Part shown: in pieces, positions 56,673 through 64,000 of the stretch
Layout of the letters: every line of letters begins with the position of its first letter
How positions within the stretch are numbered: position 1 is the stretch's first letter
Source of the DNA: Nocardia uniformis NBRC 13702
GTDB lineage: Bacteria; Actinomycetota; Actinomycetes; Mycobacteriales; Mycobacteriaceae
Assembly: GCF_001613345.1 (NCBI RefSeq)
Contig: NZ_BDCE01000070.1
Span: 1 to 64,000 of the forward strand
Reading direction: 5' to 3'
DNA: 64,000 nucleotides
The notes under the pieces: generated by a model
Database searches by the model: none
What the model was told of the DNA's origin: nothing
What the model saw: the letters and a program-made list of their open reading frames with translations, nothing else
Position numbers and translations under genes: made by a program

Positions 56673-57851
56673 ATGACCCCTGTGCGATCGCTTTCCCGCC
56701 TGGTAGTTCCGGCCGCTGTGTTTCTGGTTGTCTCTTGTTCGGGCAGTCCAGAGCCACAGCATGTTCCGGCTACCCAATCGACAACTCCTACCCGATCGAC
56801 AGTCCCTGCCGTAGCGACGGTCGATGCCGACGGCGCGCTACTCGAGGGAATTCGGCTCGGCGAATTCGTTGTCCTTCCCGGAGACGTCGACCCGACCCTG
56901 ACCCACCTTCCCTGGGACACCACTGCCATCGGCCCGTTGCCGAAGCACGCGCCGGGAGGCCCCGACTTCGACGCAGCGTTTCCCGGAGTCGCGACACAGC
57001 ACAACATGCTGGCCGGATTCAAGACATACGGAGGCGCACCACAGGGGGTGGCCCGGCTGAGCCTGCGCATCGTGGTGATGCGGTTCCTCGACGCCGAGAC
57101 AGCGGTACGGGCCGCAGATGAGCTGGCCGAGGTCGCAACGACGACAACCGGGATCTCGGACGACGACGTATATCAAGCGGCACCGCTGGCCGACGAACCT
57201 GAGGTCCGGTACAGCATCACCAAGCGCGAAAAATCGGTCGGCGTCAGGGCTTTCGCTCCTTATCACGAGTACGTGATCTACACCGGAGTCGACGCCGTCA
57301 CCGAGGTCGATGCCGAGCGCACCACGAAACGAGCTATTGAGCTGCAGCGCCCACTGCTGGATTCCTTCGTCGCGACCGAACCCGCGAAATACGCTGAACT
57401 GCCGATCGATCCAGAAGGCGTGTACGGCTTGGCACTCGGGACCGGTTACCGGCGAGCCCGAGAGGGAACATACGGGCCGCGAGCGGCGTCGCTGATGATG
57501 TACGACCAACCGCGGATGCTGGCGCTGTTCGGCGACGTGGGTATGACAGCCGCAGGGGTCGCGGGCACAACCGTCTACCGCACCCGTGACAATGCCGCAG
57601 CACAGCAGCTGGCCATGGTTTTATCCGAATTCGTCGTGCGCCACCACAACTACGACGCTCAACTACTCGCCCCAGCTGCCACACCACCGGATTCACCGAA
57701 CACACAGTGCTGGTCCACTCTCGCCGGGATCAGATCCTGGTACTGCCTGGTCACCGAAGGCCGCTACGTCGGAGAAATCTGGGAGGGGTCGAAGACCGAA
57801 GCCCACGATCTCGCCATACAACAGGCCAGGGCCCTGTTGACGGCCCGGTAG
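56673..57851 (+). CDS. putative lipoprotein (Nocardia-type, DUF7373-like)
   Basis: A 392-residue exported lipoprotein: signal sequence with lipobox VVSC (Cys22), a Thr/Pro linker and a large domain with YRTRDNAAAQQL and CWSTLAGIRSWYCLVTEGRY near the end, including two cysteines that may form a disulfide. It resembles a Nocardia lipoprotein family I associate with DUF7373, function unknown. ATG 56673 follows GGTGGA; GTG 56646 is an alternative. Codon use is less GC-biased than in cobG. Confidence 0.8.
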   Translation: MTPVRSLSRLVVPAAVFLVVSCSGSPEPQHVPATQSTTPTRSTVPAVATVDADGALLEGIRLGEFVVLPGDVDPTLTHLPWDTTAIGPLPKHAPGGPDFDAAFPGVATQHNMLAGFKTYGGAPQGVARLSLRIVVMRFLDAETAVRAADELAEVATTTTGISDDDVYQAAPLADEPEVRYSITKREKSVGVRAFAPYHEYVIYTGVDAVTEVDAERTTKRAIELQRPLLDSFVATEPAKYAELPIDPEGVYGLALGTGYRRAREGTYGPRAASLMMYDQPRMLALFGDVGMTAAGVAGTTVYRTRDNAAAQQLAMVLSEFVVRHHNYDAQLLAPAATPPDSPNTQCWSTLAGIRSWYCLVTEGRYVGEIWEGSKTEAHDLAIQQARALLTAR

Positions 57852-58048
57852 ACCCCCGCGAACCGGATGGCAACACACGCTGCGGTTGCCGATCCGGTCG
57901 ACTTCGAAGCGTGCCAGGCCGGACCACAACAGCGGCCACCCGAATTCGCAGCCGCTCGCCCGGCGAGGTAATCACGGTTTCTGCGCCGGAAACCACCGTG
58001 CGGGACCGCCGAATCGGCGATCCCGCACGCGGGGTGCGGGTGAACGCC

Positions 58049-58882
58049 CTACGCGGTCCGCGCCAACAGTTGTTCGCGGCGGGCGGCTACCCGCGAGCCG
58101 GATTCGCGCCGGGCCATGCGGCGCAGCACGATCGGCGCGACCACCAGGCCGACGATCGCCCAGCCGCCGAGCACGGCGGCGGTTTCCCAATGCCGCCACG
58201 ACTCACCGATTTCGGCGGCTACGGCGTCGGCCGGGAGCATGGCCGAGCGCATTCCCAATCCGAGCCAGTAGACCGGGAAGATCTGGGCGATCGGCTGCAG
58301 CCAATCCGGCATGGCGGTGATGGGGTAGAAAATGCCGGAGATGGCGATCAATCCCATGACGGGTAGTGAGATGTAGCCCGCCCCGCGTGGCCCGGAAATG
58401 AGCGAGCCCAGCATGGCACCGATCGATTGGGTGGCGACGAAACCGAGCGGCACCACCCATGCCAGGATCAGCACAGAGGTGGAGTCGAGGGTCAACCCGC
58501 CGACCAGGAATGCTCCGGGAATCAGCAGGACGGCCAGGTACGCCAGTACCGATCCGGATACGGTGACGAGCTTGCCGATGAAGTATCCCTGGATACCGCC
58601 GGGGATTATCTTGGCGCGCAGCAGGGTTCCGTCTTCGCGATCGGCGGCGAGGTATTGGATGACCAGCATCATTCCGAAGGCGACAAACATACCCAGCACA
58701 CTCGGCAGCATGAAGGTCCCCAATTGGGTTCCGCCCGCGATGGTCCGGTCGCGCAGCAGGAACATCGCTACCAATGTCGCTACCGGCCAGAACATCTGGC
58801 CGATGAGCGCCGCACCACCGAAGGCTTGCCGCCATTCGACCAGTCCCCGCTGGATACCGGAGTGCACAACGGTCGCGGTCAT
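58049..58882 (-). CDS. ABC-2 type transporter permease
   Basis: A 277-residue ABC-2 permease with six hydrophobic segments; VIQYLAADREDGTLLRAKIIPGG is the coupling loop (given in part: ADREDGTLLRAK) and FYPITAMPDWLQPIAQIFPVYW the conserved late segment. It overlaps the ATPase stop (ATGA) and is the last gene of a four-gene operon with a small HTH protein and a Clp-N domain protein. Export substrate unknown. Confidence 0.92.
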   Translation of the reverse strand: MTATVVHSGIQRGLVEWRQAFGGAALIGQMFWPVATLVAMFLLRDRTIAGGTQLGTFMLPSVLGMFVAFGMMLVIQYLAADREDGTLLRAKIIPGGIQGYFIGKLVTVSGSVLAYLAVLLIPGAFLVGGLTLDSTSVLILAWVVPLGFVATQSIGAMLGSLISGPRGAGYISLPVMGLIAISGIFYPITAMPDWLQPIAQIFPVYWLGLGMRSAMLPADAVAAEIGESWRHWETAAVLGGWAIVGLVVAPIVLRRMARRESGSRVAARREQLLARTA

Positions 58883-59775
58883 GATGCCACCTCCAGAACG
58901 TCACCACGCCGAACCAGGCTGAGGTAGGCGTCTTCCAATGTGGCCCGGCGGATTTCGAGATCGGTGATATCGCGGCCGTGCCGGGTGAACAGGTCGTAGA
59001 CGAATTCGGTGGAGTGCGGCGTGGATTCCACGAATGACCTTCCGTCACACCGCCATCGGACCTCGTCATTGCCGACGATATCGACGGCGAGCGTATCCGG
59101 AGTGCCGTCGGCGATAATGCGGCCGCCATCGAGGACGGCGATGCGGTCGGCCAGCTTCGCGGCCTCGTGCAGGTCGTGGGTGGTGAGCAGGATGGTGGTC
59201 TGCCCGGTGCGGGCCAGGCCCAGAATCACCTCGTGGAAGTCGCGGCGGGCCTCGGGGTCGAAGCCGACCGTGGGTTCGTCCAGGAACAGCACCTCCGGTC
59301 GCCCGACCAGGCCGACCGCCACATCCAGGCGGCGGCGTTGTCCGCCGGACAGCCGTTCGACACGGGTATCGGCCTGCTCGGTGAGGCCGACCGCGGCCAC
59401 CAGGTCGTCGGTGTCCCAGGGCCGGGCGATCTCCGCCGTCGAGTGGTCGCCGTAATAGGAGCCCAGGTGCGCGAGCAGTTCGCGCACCCGCCACTTGCCG
59501 TGGTCACGCCAGGATTGCAGGACCACGCCGATCCGCGCCCGCCATCGATCGTCGCCGTGCGCCGGATCGACGCCGAGGACGGCGACCTGCCCGGCCGACC
59601 GCAGCCGGAAGCCCTCCAGGATCTCGATGGTGCTGGTCTTGCCCGCCCCGTTGGGTCCCAGCAGCGCCAGCACCTCACCGCGCCGGGCGGCGAAGGTGAC
59701 CCCGGTGAGAACGTCCTTGTCGCCGTAGCGCATGCGCAACCCGTCGACCTCGATGGTCAGTTCGCTACCGATCAT
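58879..59775 (-). CDS. ABC transporter ATP-binding protein
   Basis: A 298-residue ABC-2-type ATPase: Walker A GPNGAGKT (40-47), signature LSGGQRRRLDVA, Walker B VLFLDEPTVGFDP and switch His in LLTTHDLHEA. The ATG at 59775 overlaps the end of the Clp-N gene, and the stop overlaps the permease start, so all three are tightly coupled. Probable exporter. Confidence 0.94.
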   Translation of the reverse strand: MIGSELTIEVDGLRMRYGDKDVLTGVTFAARRGEVLALLGPNGAGKTSTIEILEGFRLRSAGQVAVLGVDPAHGDDRWRARIGVVLQSWRDHGKWRVRELLAHLGSYYGDHSTAEIARPWDTDDLVAAVGLTEQADTRVERLSGGQRRRLDVAVGLVGRPEVLFLDEPTVGFDPEARRDFHEVILGLARTGQTTILLTTHDLHEAAKLADRIAVLDGGRIIADGTPDTLAVDIVGNDEVRWRCDGRSFVESTPHSTEFVYDLFTRHGRDITDLEIRRATLEDAYLSLVRRGDVLEVAS

Positions 59776-60268
59776 GACCGGGCTCCTCCGTGAGTGCGTC
59801 GAGCAGGCGCGATTCCAGCGCACCGCGGTCTATTCCGGCCAATTCCAGTGCGCGCGGGACGGTTCCGACCTGTGCCCGCACGATGCCCAGCAGTAGATGC
59901 GCGGGCTGTAATCGATTCGCCGACACCGAGGTGGCGCGCTCGATGGCCAGTTTGGCGGAGGCGCTCAAATTCGCCGGCGGCTCCACCGACCGGGTCGGCG
60001 GCGGCAACTCCTGAGCCAGATCGCCGATGCCGACCGCCCGCAGGCTGTGCACGAACTCCGCTTCCAGCGCCGAAACCAGCGAATCATGGTCGAGTCCAAC
60101 GGCACCGAGCACATCGCGACTTGTCTTGTCCTGCCCCGCCGCGATGGCGAGGAGCAGGTGTTCCGCCTCGACGGTCGCCGATCCACTCTCGCGTGCTTCC
60201 GCACGCCCGCCCTCGACCGTCGCCTCGACGAACTTCCCGAATCCGGCCGTTTTCCCGAATGTCCGCAT
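59765..60268 (-). CDS. stand-alone Clp N-terminal domain protein
   Basis: A 167-residue protein containing two Clp-N repeats (VEAEHLLLAIAAGQDKTSRDVL and LQPAHLLLGIVRAQVGTVPRAL, given as ~20-residue cores) without any AAA+ ATPase module. In ClpC/ClpB this domain binds adaptors and substrates; free-standing versions in actinomycetes are often paired with an HTH gene and may act as sensors or regulators. ATG 60268 follows GGAGAAGG. It sits between the HTH gene and the ABC ATPase and overlaps the latter. Confidence 0.87.
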   Translation of the reverse strand: MRTFGKTAGFGKFVEATVEGGRAEARESGSATVEAEHLLLAIAAGQDKTSRDVLGAVGLDHDSLVSALEAEFVHSLRAVGIGDLAQELPPPTRSVEPPANLSASAKLAIERATSVSANRLQPAHLLLGIVRAQVGTVPRALELAGIDRGALESRLLDALTEEPGHDR

Positions 60269-60270
60269 AA

Positions 60271-60504
60271 TCAACGCCTTCTCCTCAATGCGACCTCACC
60301 GGCGATGAGCCGTTTCGCATGTTTCTTGTGCACTGCTTGCCGGGTGACCCCCAAGGCCTCGGCGACCTGCGGCCACCCCCAGTTCTCCCGCATGGCCTGT
60401 TCGACCGCGGCGTCCTCGAGGCGATCGGCCAATCGGCGCAGCGCTACGACTGCCGCCAGTGCGTCCGCGGATGACTTCGGTATGGGAATCTCATGCTCCG
60501 ACAT
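60271..60504 (-). CDS. small HTH DNA-binding protein
   Basis: A 77-residue protein with one helix-turn-helix, NWGWPQVAEALGVTRQAVHKKHAK, similar to sigma-region-4-like/RNA polymerase subunit sigma-70-type HTHs commonly paired with Clp-N genes (motif given in part: WPQVAEALGVTRQAVHKKH). ATG 60504. Its stop lies 2 bases from the Clp-N start. It presumably binds the dyad upstream of its own promoter and so controls the operon. Confidence 0.87.
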   Translation of the reverse strand: MSEHEIPIPKSSADALAAVVALRRLADRLEDAAVEQAMRENWGWPQVAEALGVTRQAVHKKHAKRLIAGEVALRRRR

Positions 60505-60507
60505 GCA

Positions 60508-60552
60508 AGCAACTGTAGTTGACTAAGCACCACTTAGTCAACCGAAGTTGCT
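60508..60552. promoter_or_regulatory. promoter with large dyad operator for the HTH/Clp-N/ABC operon
   Basis: gttgactaag (60518-60527) and cttagtcaac (60533-60542) form a perfect 10-bp inverted repeat with a 5-base centre; outer arms agcaac (60508-60513) and gttgct (60547-60552) extend the symmetry to 45 bp. On the minus strand TTGACT (-35, 60536-60541) and TACAGT (-10, 60512-60517) are 18 bases apart inside the dyad. Confidence 0.8.
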
Positions 60553-60784
60553 ATATCGATCGGGCTAGCGATCACGCCGCGACGCGAGCAGCCGAACTCC
60601 GGTAAGCGATAGACCCCCATGTGCTGCGCAAGCTGCGGCCCACCGCCGGAGCCGCGGCTCCCGAACACCGGGGATCGCGAGCCGCCCATCGCCGGAGCCC
60701 CGGCCGCCAGGCGTCGCACCCTTCCGACCTGGGACGCAGCGGTGGCCCCGACACCGTTGCCCGGTGTCGGGCCCGGCAGCGGGT

Positions 60785-60916
60785 GAGACCCGCAGACGGC
60801 GTGCCCGAAACCCGTCTGCCGATTGCCTGCGGATTCTGGACGCCAAGATCGCGCACTACGAGGCGATGTCCACTCCGACGAAGGCCTCGGAATCCGCGGT
60901 GGCCTCAGTTCGCTAA
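60785..60916 (+). pseudogene. possible remnant of a MerR-like regulator (C-terminal end)
   Basis: The frame ending at TAA 60914-60916 translates to DCLRILDAKIAHYEAM plus a short tail, resembling the coiled-coil end of MerR-type regulators. Upstream in other frames VRPADGVPETRLP may be the preceding part, implying a frameshift. No HTH was found upstream, so this would be a degraded fragment. Confidence 0.3.
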
Positions 60917-61108
60917 CGCGGGACCGGCCCTCACCTTCCACCCCGGACTCCCGCCGCGCCGACGATCAGCAACCGCAGCGAACCCGGGGTCAAAGCTGTT
61001 GACACGGCATGTCGAACCAGTTGGAATGTCTTCCACTGATGGAGCGACTTTGCGCCAACTGTTGCCCACGCCGACTCCGGGGCACCGAGGTAGACAGGAG
61101 CGCGCTTG

Positions 61109-62050
61109 ATGGATGACGGCGCTCGCGATCGTCGAGTCGCCGGCCGCCCGAGGATCAGCCGTCGAGGGTTCCTCGCGCTCGCCGCGGTATCGGCACTCCC
61201 GGGATGTAGCGGTGATCCGGTCCGGGTCCGGCTCGGTTCTGGCCGCGAGGGCGGGTTGTTTCACGAAATCGCCCACCTGCTGGCGGGCGTCGCCGCTGAG
61301 GGCGACACGGTCCGTATCCATCCGGTCACCACCGCCGGATCTCAGATGAACCTCGAGATGCTCGACCGTGGGGAACTCGATGCGGCACTCTCCCTCGCCG
61401 ACGCGGCGCATGCGGCCAGTACCGACGGACTCGCGCTCGGGCGTCTGTATCAGGCCTATCTGCACATCGCCGTTCAGCCGGACGGCCCGATCATGCGGAT
61501 CGAGGATCTCCGGGGTATGCGAGTGGATCTCGGCGTCGCGGGGTCAGGCGCGGCTATGACCGCTGAGCGACTACTTGTCACGGCGGGGATCGACCCCGCC
61601 GCCGATCTGATCGTCAGCCATCGACAGGTGTCGGATTCGGCACCCGCCCTGTACGCCGGTGAAGTCGACGCAATCCTTTGGGGTGGTGGCGTGCCGACAC
61701 CCGGTGTCGACATTCCCGCCCGCATGCGTCTGCTGGATATCGGCAGCTGGGCCCCCGCCATGAAGGAGCGGTTCGGATTCGCGTACGACCACCTGGTGAT
61801 CCCCGGGAACGCCTATCCGAACACCCCGGCCGTGAGCACCATCGGTGTCGCGAACCTCCTTATCGCCGCACCCGGGCTCGATCACGAGGCCGTTTCGGCG
61901 ATGACGGAATTGCTTCTGCGCCACGGGAATCGGATCGTACCGCAACAGGCCCTGGGCATTCACTTCCTGGACAGACGCTGGCTCGTCGGCACCGGCGAGT
62001 TTCCGATGCATCCCGCGGCGATCGAAACACTTCGCGATTGGCACGGATAG
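61109..62050 (+). CDS. TAXI-family TRAP-type solute-binding lipoprotein
   Basis: A 313-residue periplasmic-binding protein of the TAXI group. The N terminus has a twin-arginine motif SRRGFL and a lipobox LPGC (Cys33), so it is a Tat-exported, membrane-anchored lipoprotein. The binding domain shows SGREGGLFHEIAHLLAGV, VTTAGSQMNLEMLDRGELDAAL (given in part: TTAGSQMNLEMLDRGELD) and LRGMRVDLGVAGSGAAMTAE. ATG 61109 has AGGAG upstream. No TRAP permease is in the window; the adjacent two-component genes suggest it may work as a ligand sensor. Confidence 0.88.
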   Translation: MDDGARDRRVAGRPRISRRGFLALAAVSALPGCSGDPVRVRLGSGREGGLFHEIAHLLAGVAAEGDTVRIHPVTTAGSQMNLEMLDRGELDAALSLADAAHAASTDGLALGRLYQAYLHIAVQPDGPIMRIEDLRGMRVDLGVAGSGAAMTAERLLVTAGIDPAADLIVSHRQVSDSAPALYAGEVDAILWGGGVPTPGVDIPARMRLLDIGSWAPAMKERFGFAYDHLVIPGNAYPNTPAVSTIGVANLLIAAPGLDHEAVSAMTELLLRHGNRIVPQQALGIHFLDRRWLVGTGEFPMHPAAIETLRDWHG

Positions 62051-62431
62051 GGAGGTGAGGTATGGCCAACAGCATTCTGTCACAAGCCAGCTCGCGGAAC
62101 GTGCTGGACGTATGTCAAAGAACAGTAAAGTGTTTTCACCGCTGTTGCCTCCTGGCCAGGCAGCAAATACGTATGAACAATGTCCACATGGCCTTCCGGT
62201 AATAGGCGCGCGGCCGCCGCCAGCGTTCCACCCGCACAGCACAGTCAGCGACTGTCCGAGAACCCGGTGGATCGTGATGCGCGACTCGACCCGCCCGATG
62301 CCCCTGAACACGATGATGCCGGTACGGAACCGAGGGAATTCACCGCGTCCGCGGACCCACCGAGCGCCGTCGAGACAACAGATCCTACGAACACTTCCGA
62401 TAACGATCCCCCCATGAGAGAAGATCGGACA
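62051..62431. other. upstream region of the response regulator
   Basis: About 380 bases with an AT-richer start (62090-62180). A dyad ttgcctcctggccaggcagc (62145-62166) may be an operator. The response-regulator frame is open back to ATG 62180, which would add a hydrophilic 84-residue tail; there is no ribosome-binding site there and the composition is not receiver-like, so I treat it as non-coding leader. Confidence 0.45.
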
Positions 62432-63091
62432 GTGCGACTAGCAGTAGTAGAAGATGATGACGAAGTCGGCGATGCGCTCGTGGAGGTCCTCACCGACAAC
62501 GGGTTCATCCCTGAACGCCAAACTCGGGGCGCGGATCTCCTGCTGTGGCACCGCCGCTACGACGCGGTAATTCTCGACCTCGGACTACCCGATGGTGACG
62601 GGCTCGACGTGCTGCGCCAACTCCGCGAGGTCAGTAAGGTACCGGTGGTGATCTTGACGGCCCGAGATGACGAACGCACCGTGGTCCGCGGATTACGTAA
62701 TGGCGCTGATGATTTCATCGTCAAACCACCGCGCCTGGATGAACTGGTGGCAAGGTTGGAGGCGGTGACCCGGCGCGCTGTCACACAGTTGGGGCCGGTG
62801 GCTACCGAGGTGGTCACGGGTGATGTCCGTGTCGATCTCATAGCTCGCGAGGTCGAAGTCGGCGGCGAGCTGGTATTCCTCACGCAAAAGGAGTTCGAGC
62901 TGGTACGGATTCTGGTGGAACGACCCGGTTCAGCCGTGAGTCGCGAACTGCTCATGGACCGGGTCTGGGGCGACGCTTTCCTCGCCGTCTCCCGATCGCT
63001 GGATGTCCATATCTCGACCCTGCGCCAGAAACTGGGTCGGCCCGGGCTGATTGCCACGATCCGGGGCTACGGCTACCGCTGGGGAAAGTGA
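62432..63091 (+). CDS. OmpR-family response regulator
   Basis: A 219-residue response regulator. Receiver: acidic cluster VVEDDDEV, phosphorylation site AVILDLGLPDGDG and Lys in FIVKPPRLDEL. C-terminal winged helix: FLTQKEFELVRILVERPGSAV, VSRSLDVHISTLRQKLG and IRGYGYRW. GTG 62432 was chosen for its GAGAAG site and typical MRLAVVEDD start; ATG 62414 or 62180 are in frame. It lies between the TAXI lipoprotein and a sensor kinase. Confidence 0.93.
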   Translation: MRLAVVEDDDEVGDALVEVLTDNGFIPERQTRGADLLLWHRRYDAVILDLGLPDGDGLDVLRQLREVSKVPVVILTARDDERTVVRGLRNGADDFIVKPPRLDELVARLEAVTRRAVTQLGPVATEVVTGDVRVDLIAREVEVGGELVFLTQKEFELVRILVERPGSAVSRELLMDRVWGDAFLAVSRSLDVHISTLRQKLGRPGLIATIRGYGYRWGK

Positions 63092-63106
63092 CGATGGGGT
63101 CCGCTC

Positions 63107-64000
63107 TTGCGACGACGATTGCTGGTTGTATTACTGCTCTTTGCCTCATTGGCGGTGTATGGATTCATGGTTCCGCTGTGCATGACAGTCTCCACTTCAC
63201 GAACCCAAGAGCTGTGGTTGAACCGATTCGTCTATGCCGGATGGTTCGCCGATCTCGCCGGGAAATCCATGGACAGTGGCGATCGGAAACCACTAGTCGA
63301 CGAGATGGAGCGCTATCGCGAATTGTATTCGGAGAGGATTCTCGTGGTCGATGCGAGTGGTGTCGAATTCGCCAATACCGGCGTGGATACCTCGGCGCGC
63401 GGTGTCGAGAATGCCGTCGTCGCCGTCCGCAGCAATCGCCATGCGACCGGTCCCCCGCACCGCCTGCGTACCTGGGATCCGGACACGATGCTGGTCGCGT
63501 CTCCGATCGGGAGTGGGCTCCACATCAGGGGGGCAGTGGTTATCGAAGCGTCGACGGTGCGGGCGAAGTCCGAGATCACCGGCCTATGGGCGCTCATCTC
63601 ACTCGGGGCGTCCACCGCACTCACGCTGTTCACCGGCGTCGCGCTGGGCCTGAGCCGCTGGTTGTTGCGTCCATTGTTCAAACTGTCCGACTCGGTTGCC
63701 GCACTGACCGAGACACTGCCCAGACCGCCCGACAAGAACCACAGCCCGTCGAAGACGGTCTCGGATTCCTATGGCGGATACTTCGGCCCGCCCGAGATAC
63801 AGGAGTTGGCACGGTCGTTCGATTCGATGTCGACGGCCGTCTCCGACTCCGTGCATTCACAACGCCAGCTGGTCGCCGACACCGCCCATGCGATTCGGAA
63901 TCCGCTGGCAGCGCTTGCCATTCGCTTACAAGCCATGGAAAAGGTGATTCCCGAGCAGGCACGTACATCGTTTTTGCGAGCCAGTTCCCAGGTCGACAGG
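63107..64000 (+). CDS. sensor histidine kinase (3' end outside window)
   Basis: A partial frame of 298 codons starting at TTG 63107 (LRRRLLVVLLLFASLAVYG) with GGGG seven bases upstream; no ATG or GTG is available between it and the response-regulator stop. Two membrane helices (about residues 4-28 and 155-180) flank an extracytoplasmic sensor domain of about 130 residues, followed by a HAMP-like linker and the HisKA H-box DTAHAIRNPLAALAIRLQ. The ATPase domain lies beyond the window. Cognate partner of the preceding regulator; its sensor domain may read the TAXI lipoprotein. Confidence 0.87.
   Translation, partial: MRRRLLVVLLLFASLAVYGFMVPLCMTVSTSRTQELWLNRFVYAGWFADLAGKSMDSGDRKPLVDEMERYRELYSERILVVDASGVEFANTGVDTSARGVENAVVAVRSNRHATGPPHRLRTWDPDTMLVASPIGSGLHIRGAVVIEASTVRAKSEITGLWALISLGASTALTLFTGVALGLSRWLLRPLFKLSDSVAALTETLPRPPDKNHSPSKTVSDSYGGYFGPPEIQELARSFDSMSTAVSDSVHSQRQLVADTAHAIRNPLAALAIRLQAMEKVIPEQARTSFLRASSQVDR

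Larger units (their letters stand above)
60505..61108. other. long non-coding stretch before the TAXI lipoprotein gene
   Basis: About 600 bases. The first 50 hold the operon operator. The rest has no convincing intact gene; frames here are broken and codon pattern is poor. Near 60785-60916 a frame ends with LRILDAKIAHYEAM, looking like the end of a MerR-type regulator. The final part (60917-61108) carries the promoter of the TAXI gene, not recognised in detail. Confidence 0.5.

Noticed and set aside
62180..62431. 84-residue N-terminal extension of the OmpR regulator
   Set aside because: No ribosome-binding site at ATG 62180 and disordered composition; a GTG at 62432 with GAGAAG gives the usual start.

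Overview
The window looks like chromosome from a high-GC actinomycete, most likely Nocardia or a close relative. Marker genes are rbpA, an apolipoprotein N-acyltransferase, F420/PPOX-type flavoenzymes, TldD/TldE, cobN and cobG, a very large NRPS, and many TetR, PadR, MerR and XRE regulators. GTG starts are common. The order and strands of rbpA(+), lnt(-), fxsA(-), PPOX(-), cobN(-), cobG(+) match what I recall of the Mycobacterium tuberculosis Rv2050-Rv2064 segment, so the window is a conserved backbone carrying accessory insertions. About 51 protein genes are supported; no rRNA, tRNA or CRISPR was seen.

Layout. 1-11.6 kb: a 5'-cut Tat-exported DyP peroxidase, a YnfA-like membrane protein, an alpha/beta hydrolase lying between ynfA and a decayed ynfA fragment, a 28-residue-repeat protein, a TetR/SGNH-hydrolase divergent pair with palindromic operators, membrane proteins, a DUF2236 oxygenase, a GT9 glycosyltransferase, ArsR, an M23 endopeptidase and rbpA. 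11.8-27.4 kb: one minus-strand operon of a tetramodular NRPS (about 4,548 aa, C-A-T x4 plus TE) translationally coupled to a DrrA/DrrB-like ABC exporter. It lies between rbpA and lnt, where mycobacteria carry the ppm function; no ppm gene is visible here. 27.8-32.6 kb: lnt (with a 203-residue hydrophilic N-terminal extension) overlapped by an amidohydrolase, DUF5302 and fxsA.

32.7-50.8 kb: a NarL-type two-component system, VOC protein, TSUP transporter, TetR, the tldD-tldE pair, a Baeyer-Villiger-type monooxygenase, MerR/imine-reductase-like and PadR/serine-hydrolase units, an XRE-kinase pair facing a methionine aminopeptidase across two perfect 14-bp palindromes, a PadR with a direct-repeat operator, and two PPOX paralogues. 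Two copies of a palindromic repeat element (about 45.3 and 49.6 kb) lie in this stretch. 51-56.5 kb: cobN behind a cobalamin riboswitch, and cobG. 56.7-64 kb: a lipoprotein, a four-gene operon (small HTH, lone Clp-N domain protein, ABC ATPase, ABC permease) under a large dyad operator, then a TAXI-type lipoprotein beside an OmpR/HisKA two-component system whose kinase runs off the window.

The most interesting unit is the NRPS operon. Module 1 resembles EntF/DhbF (aryl-accepting type condensation domain, serine-type adenylation code), but no aryl-starter gene is present and modules 2-4 carry unassigned hydrophobic codes.
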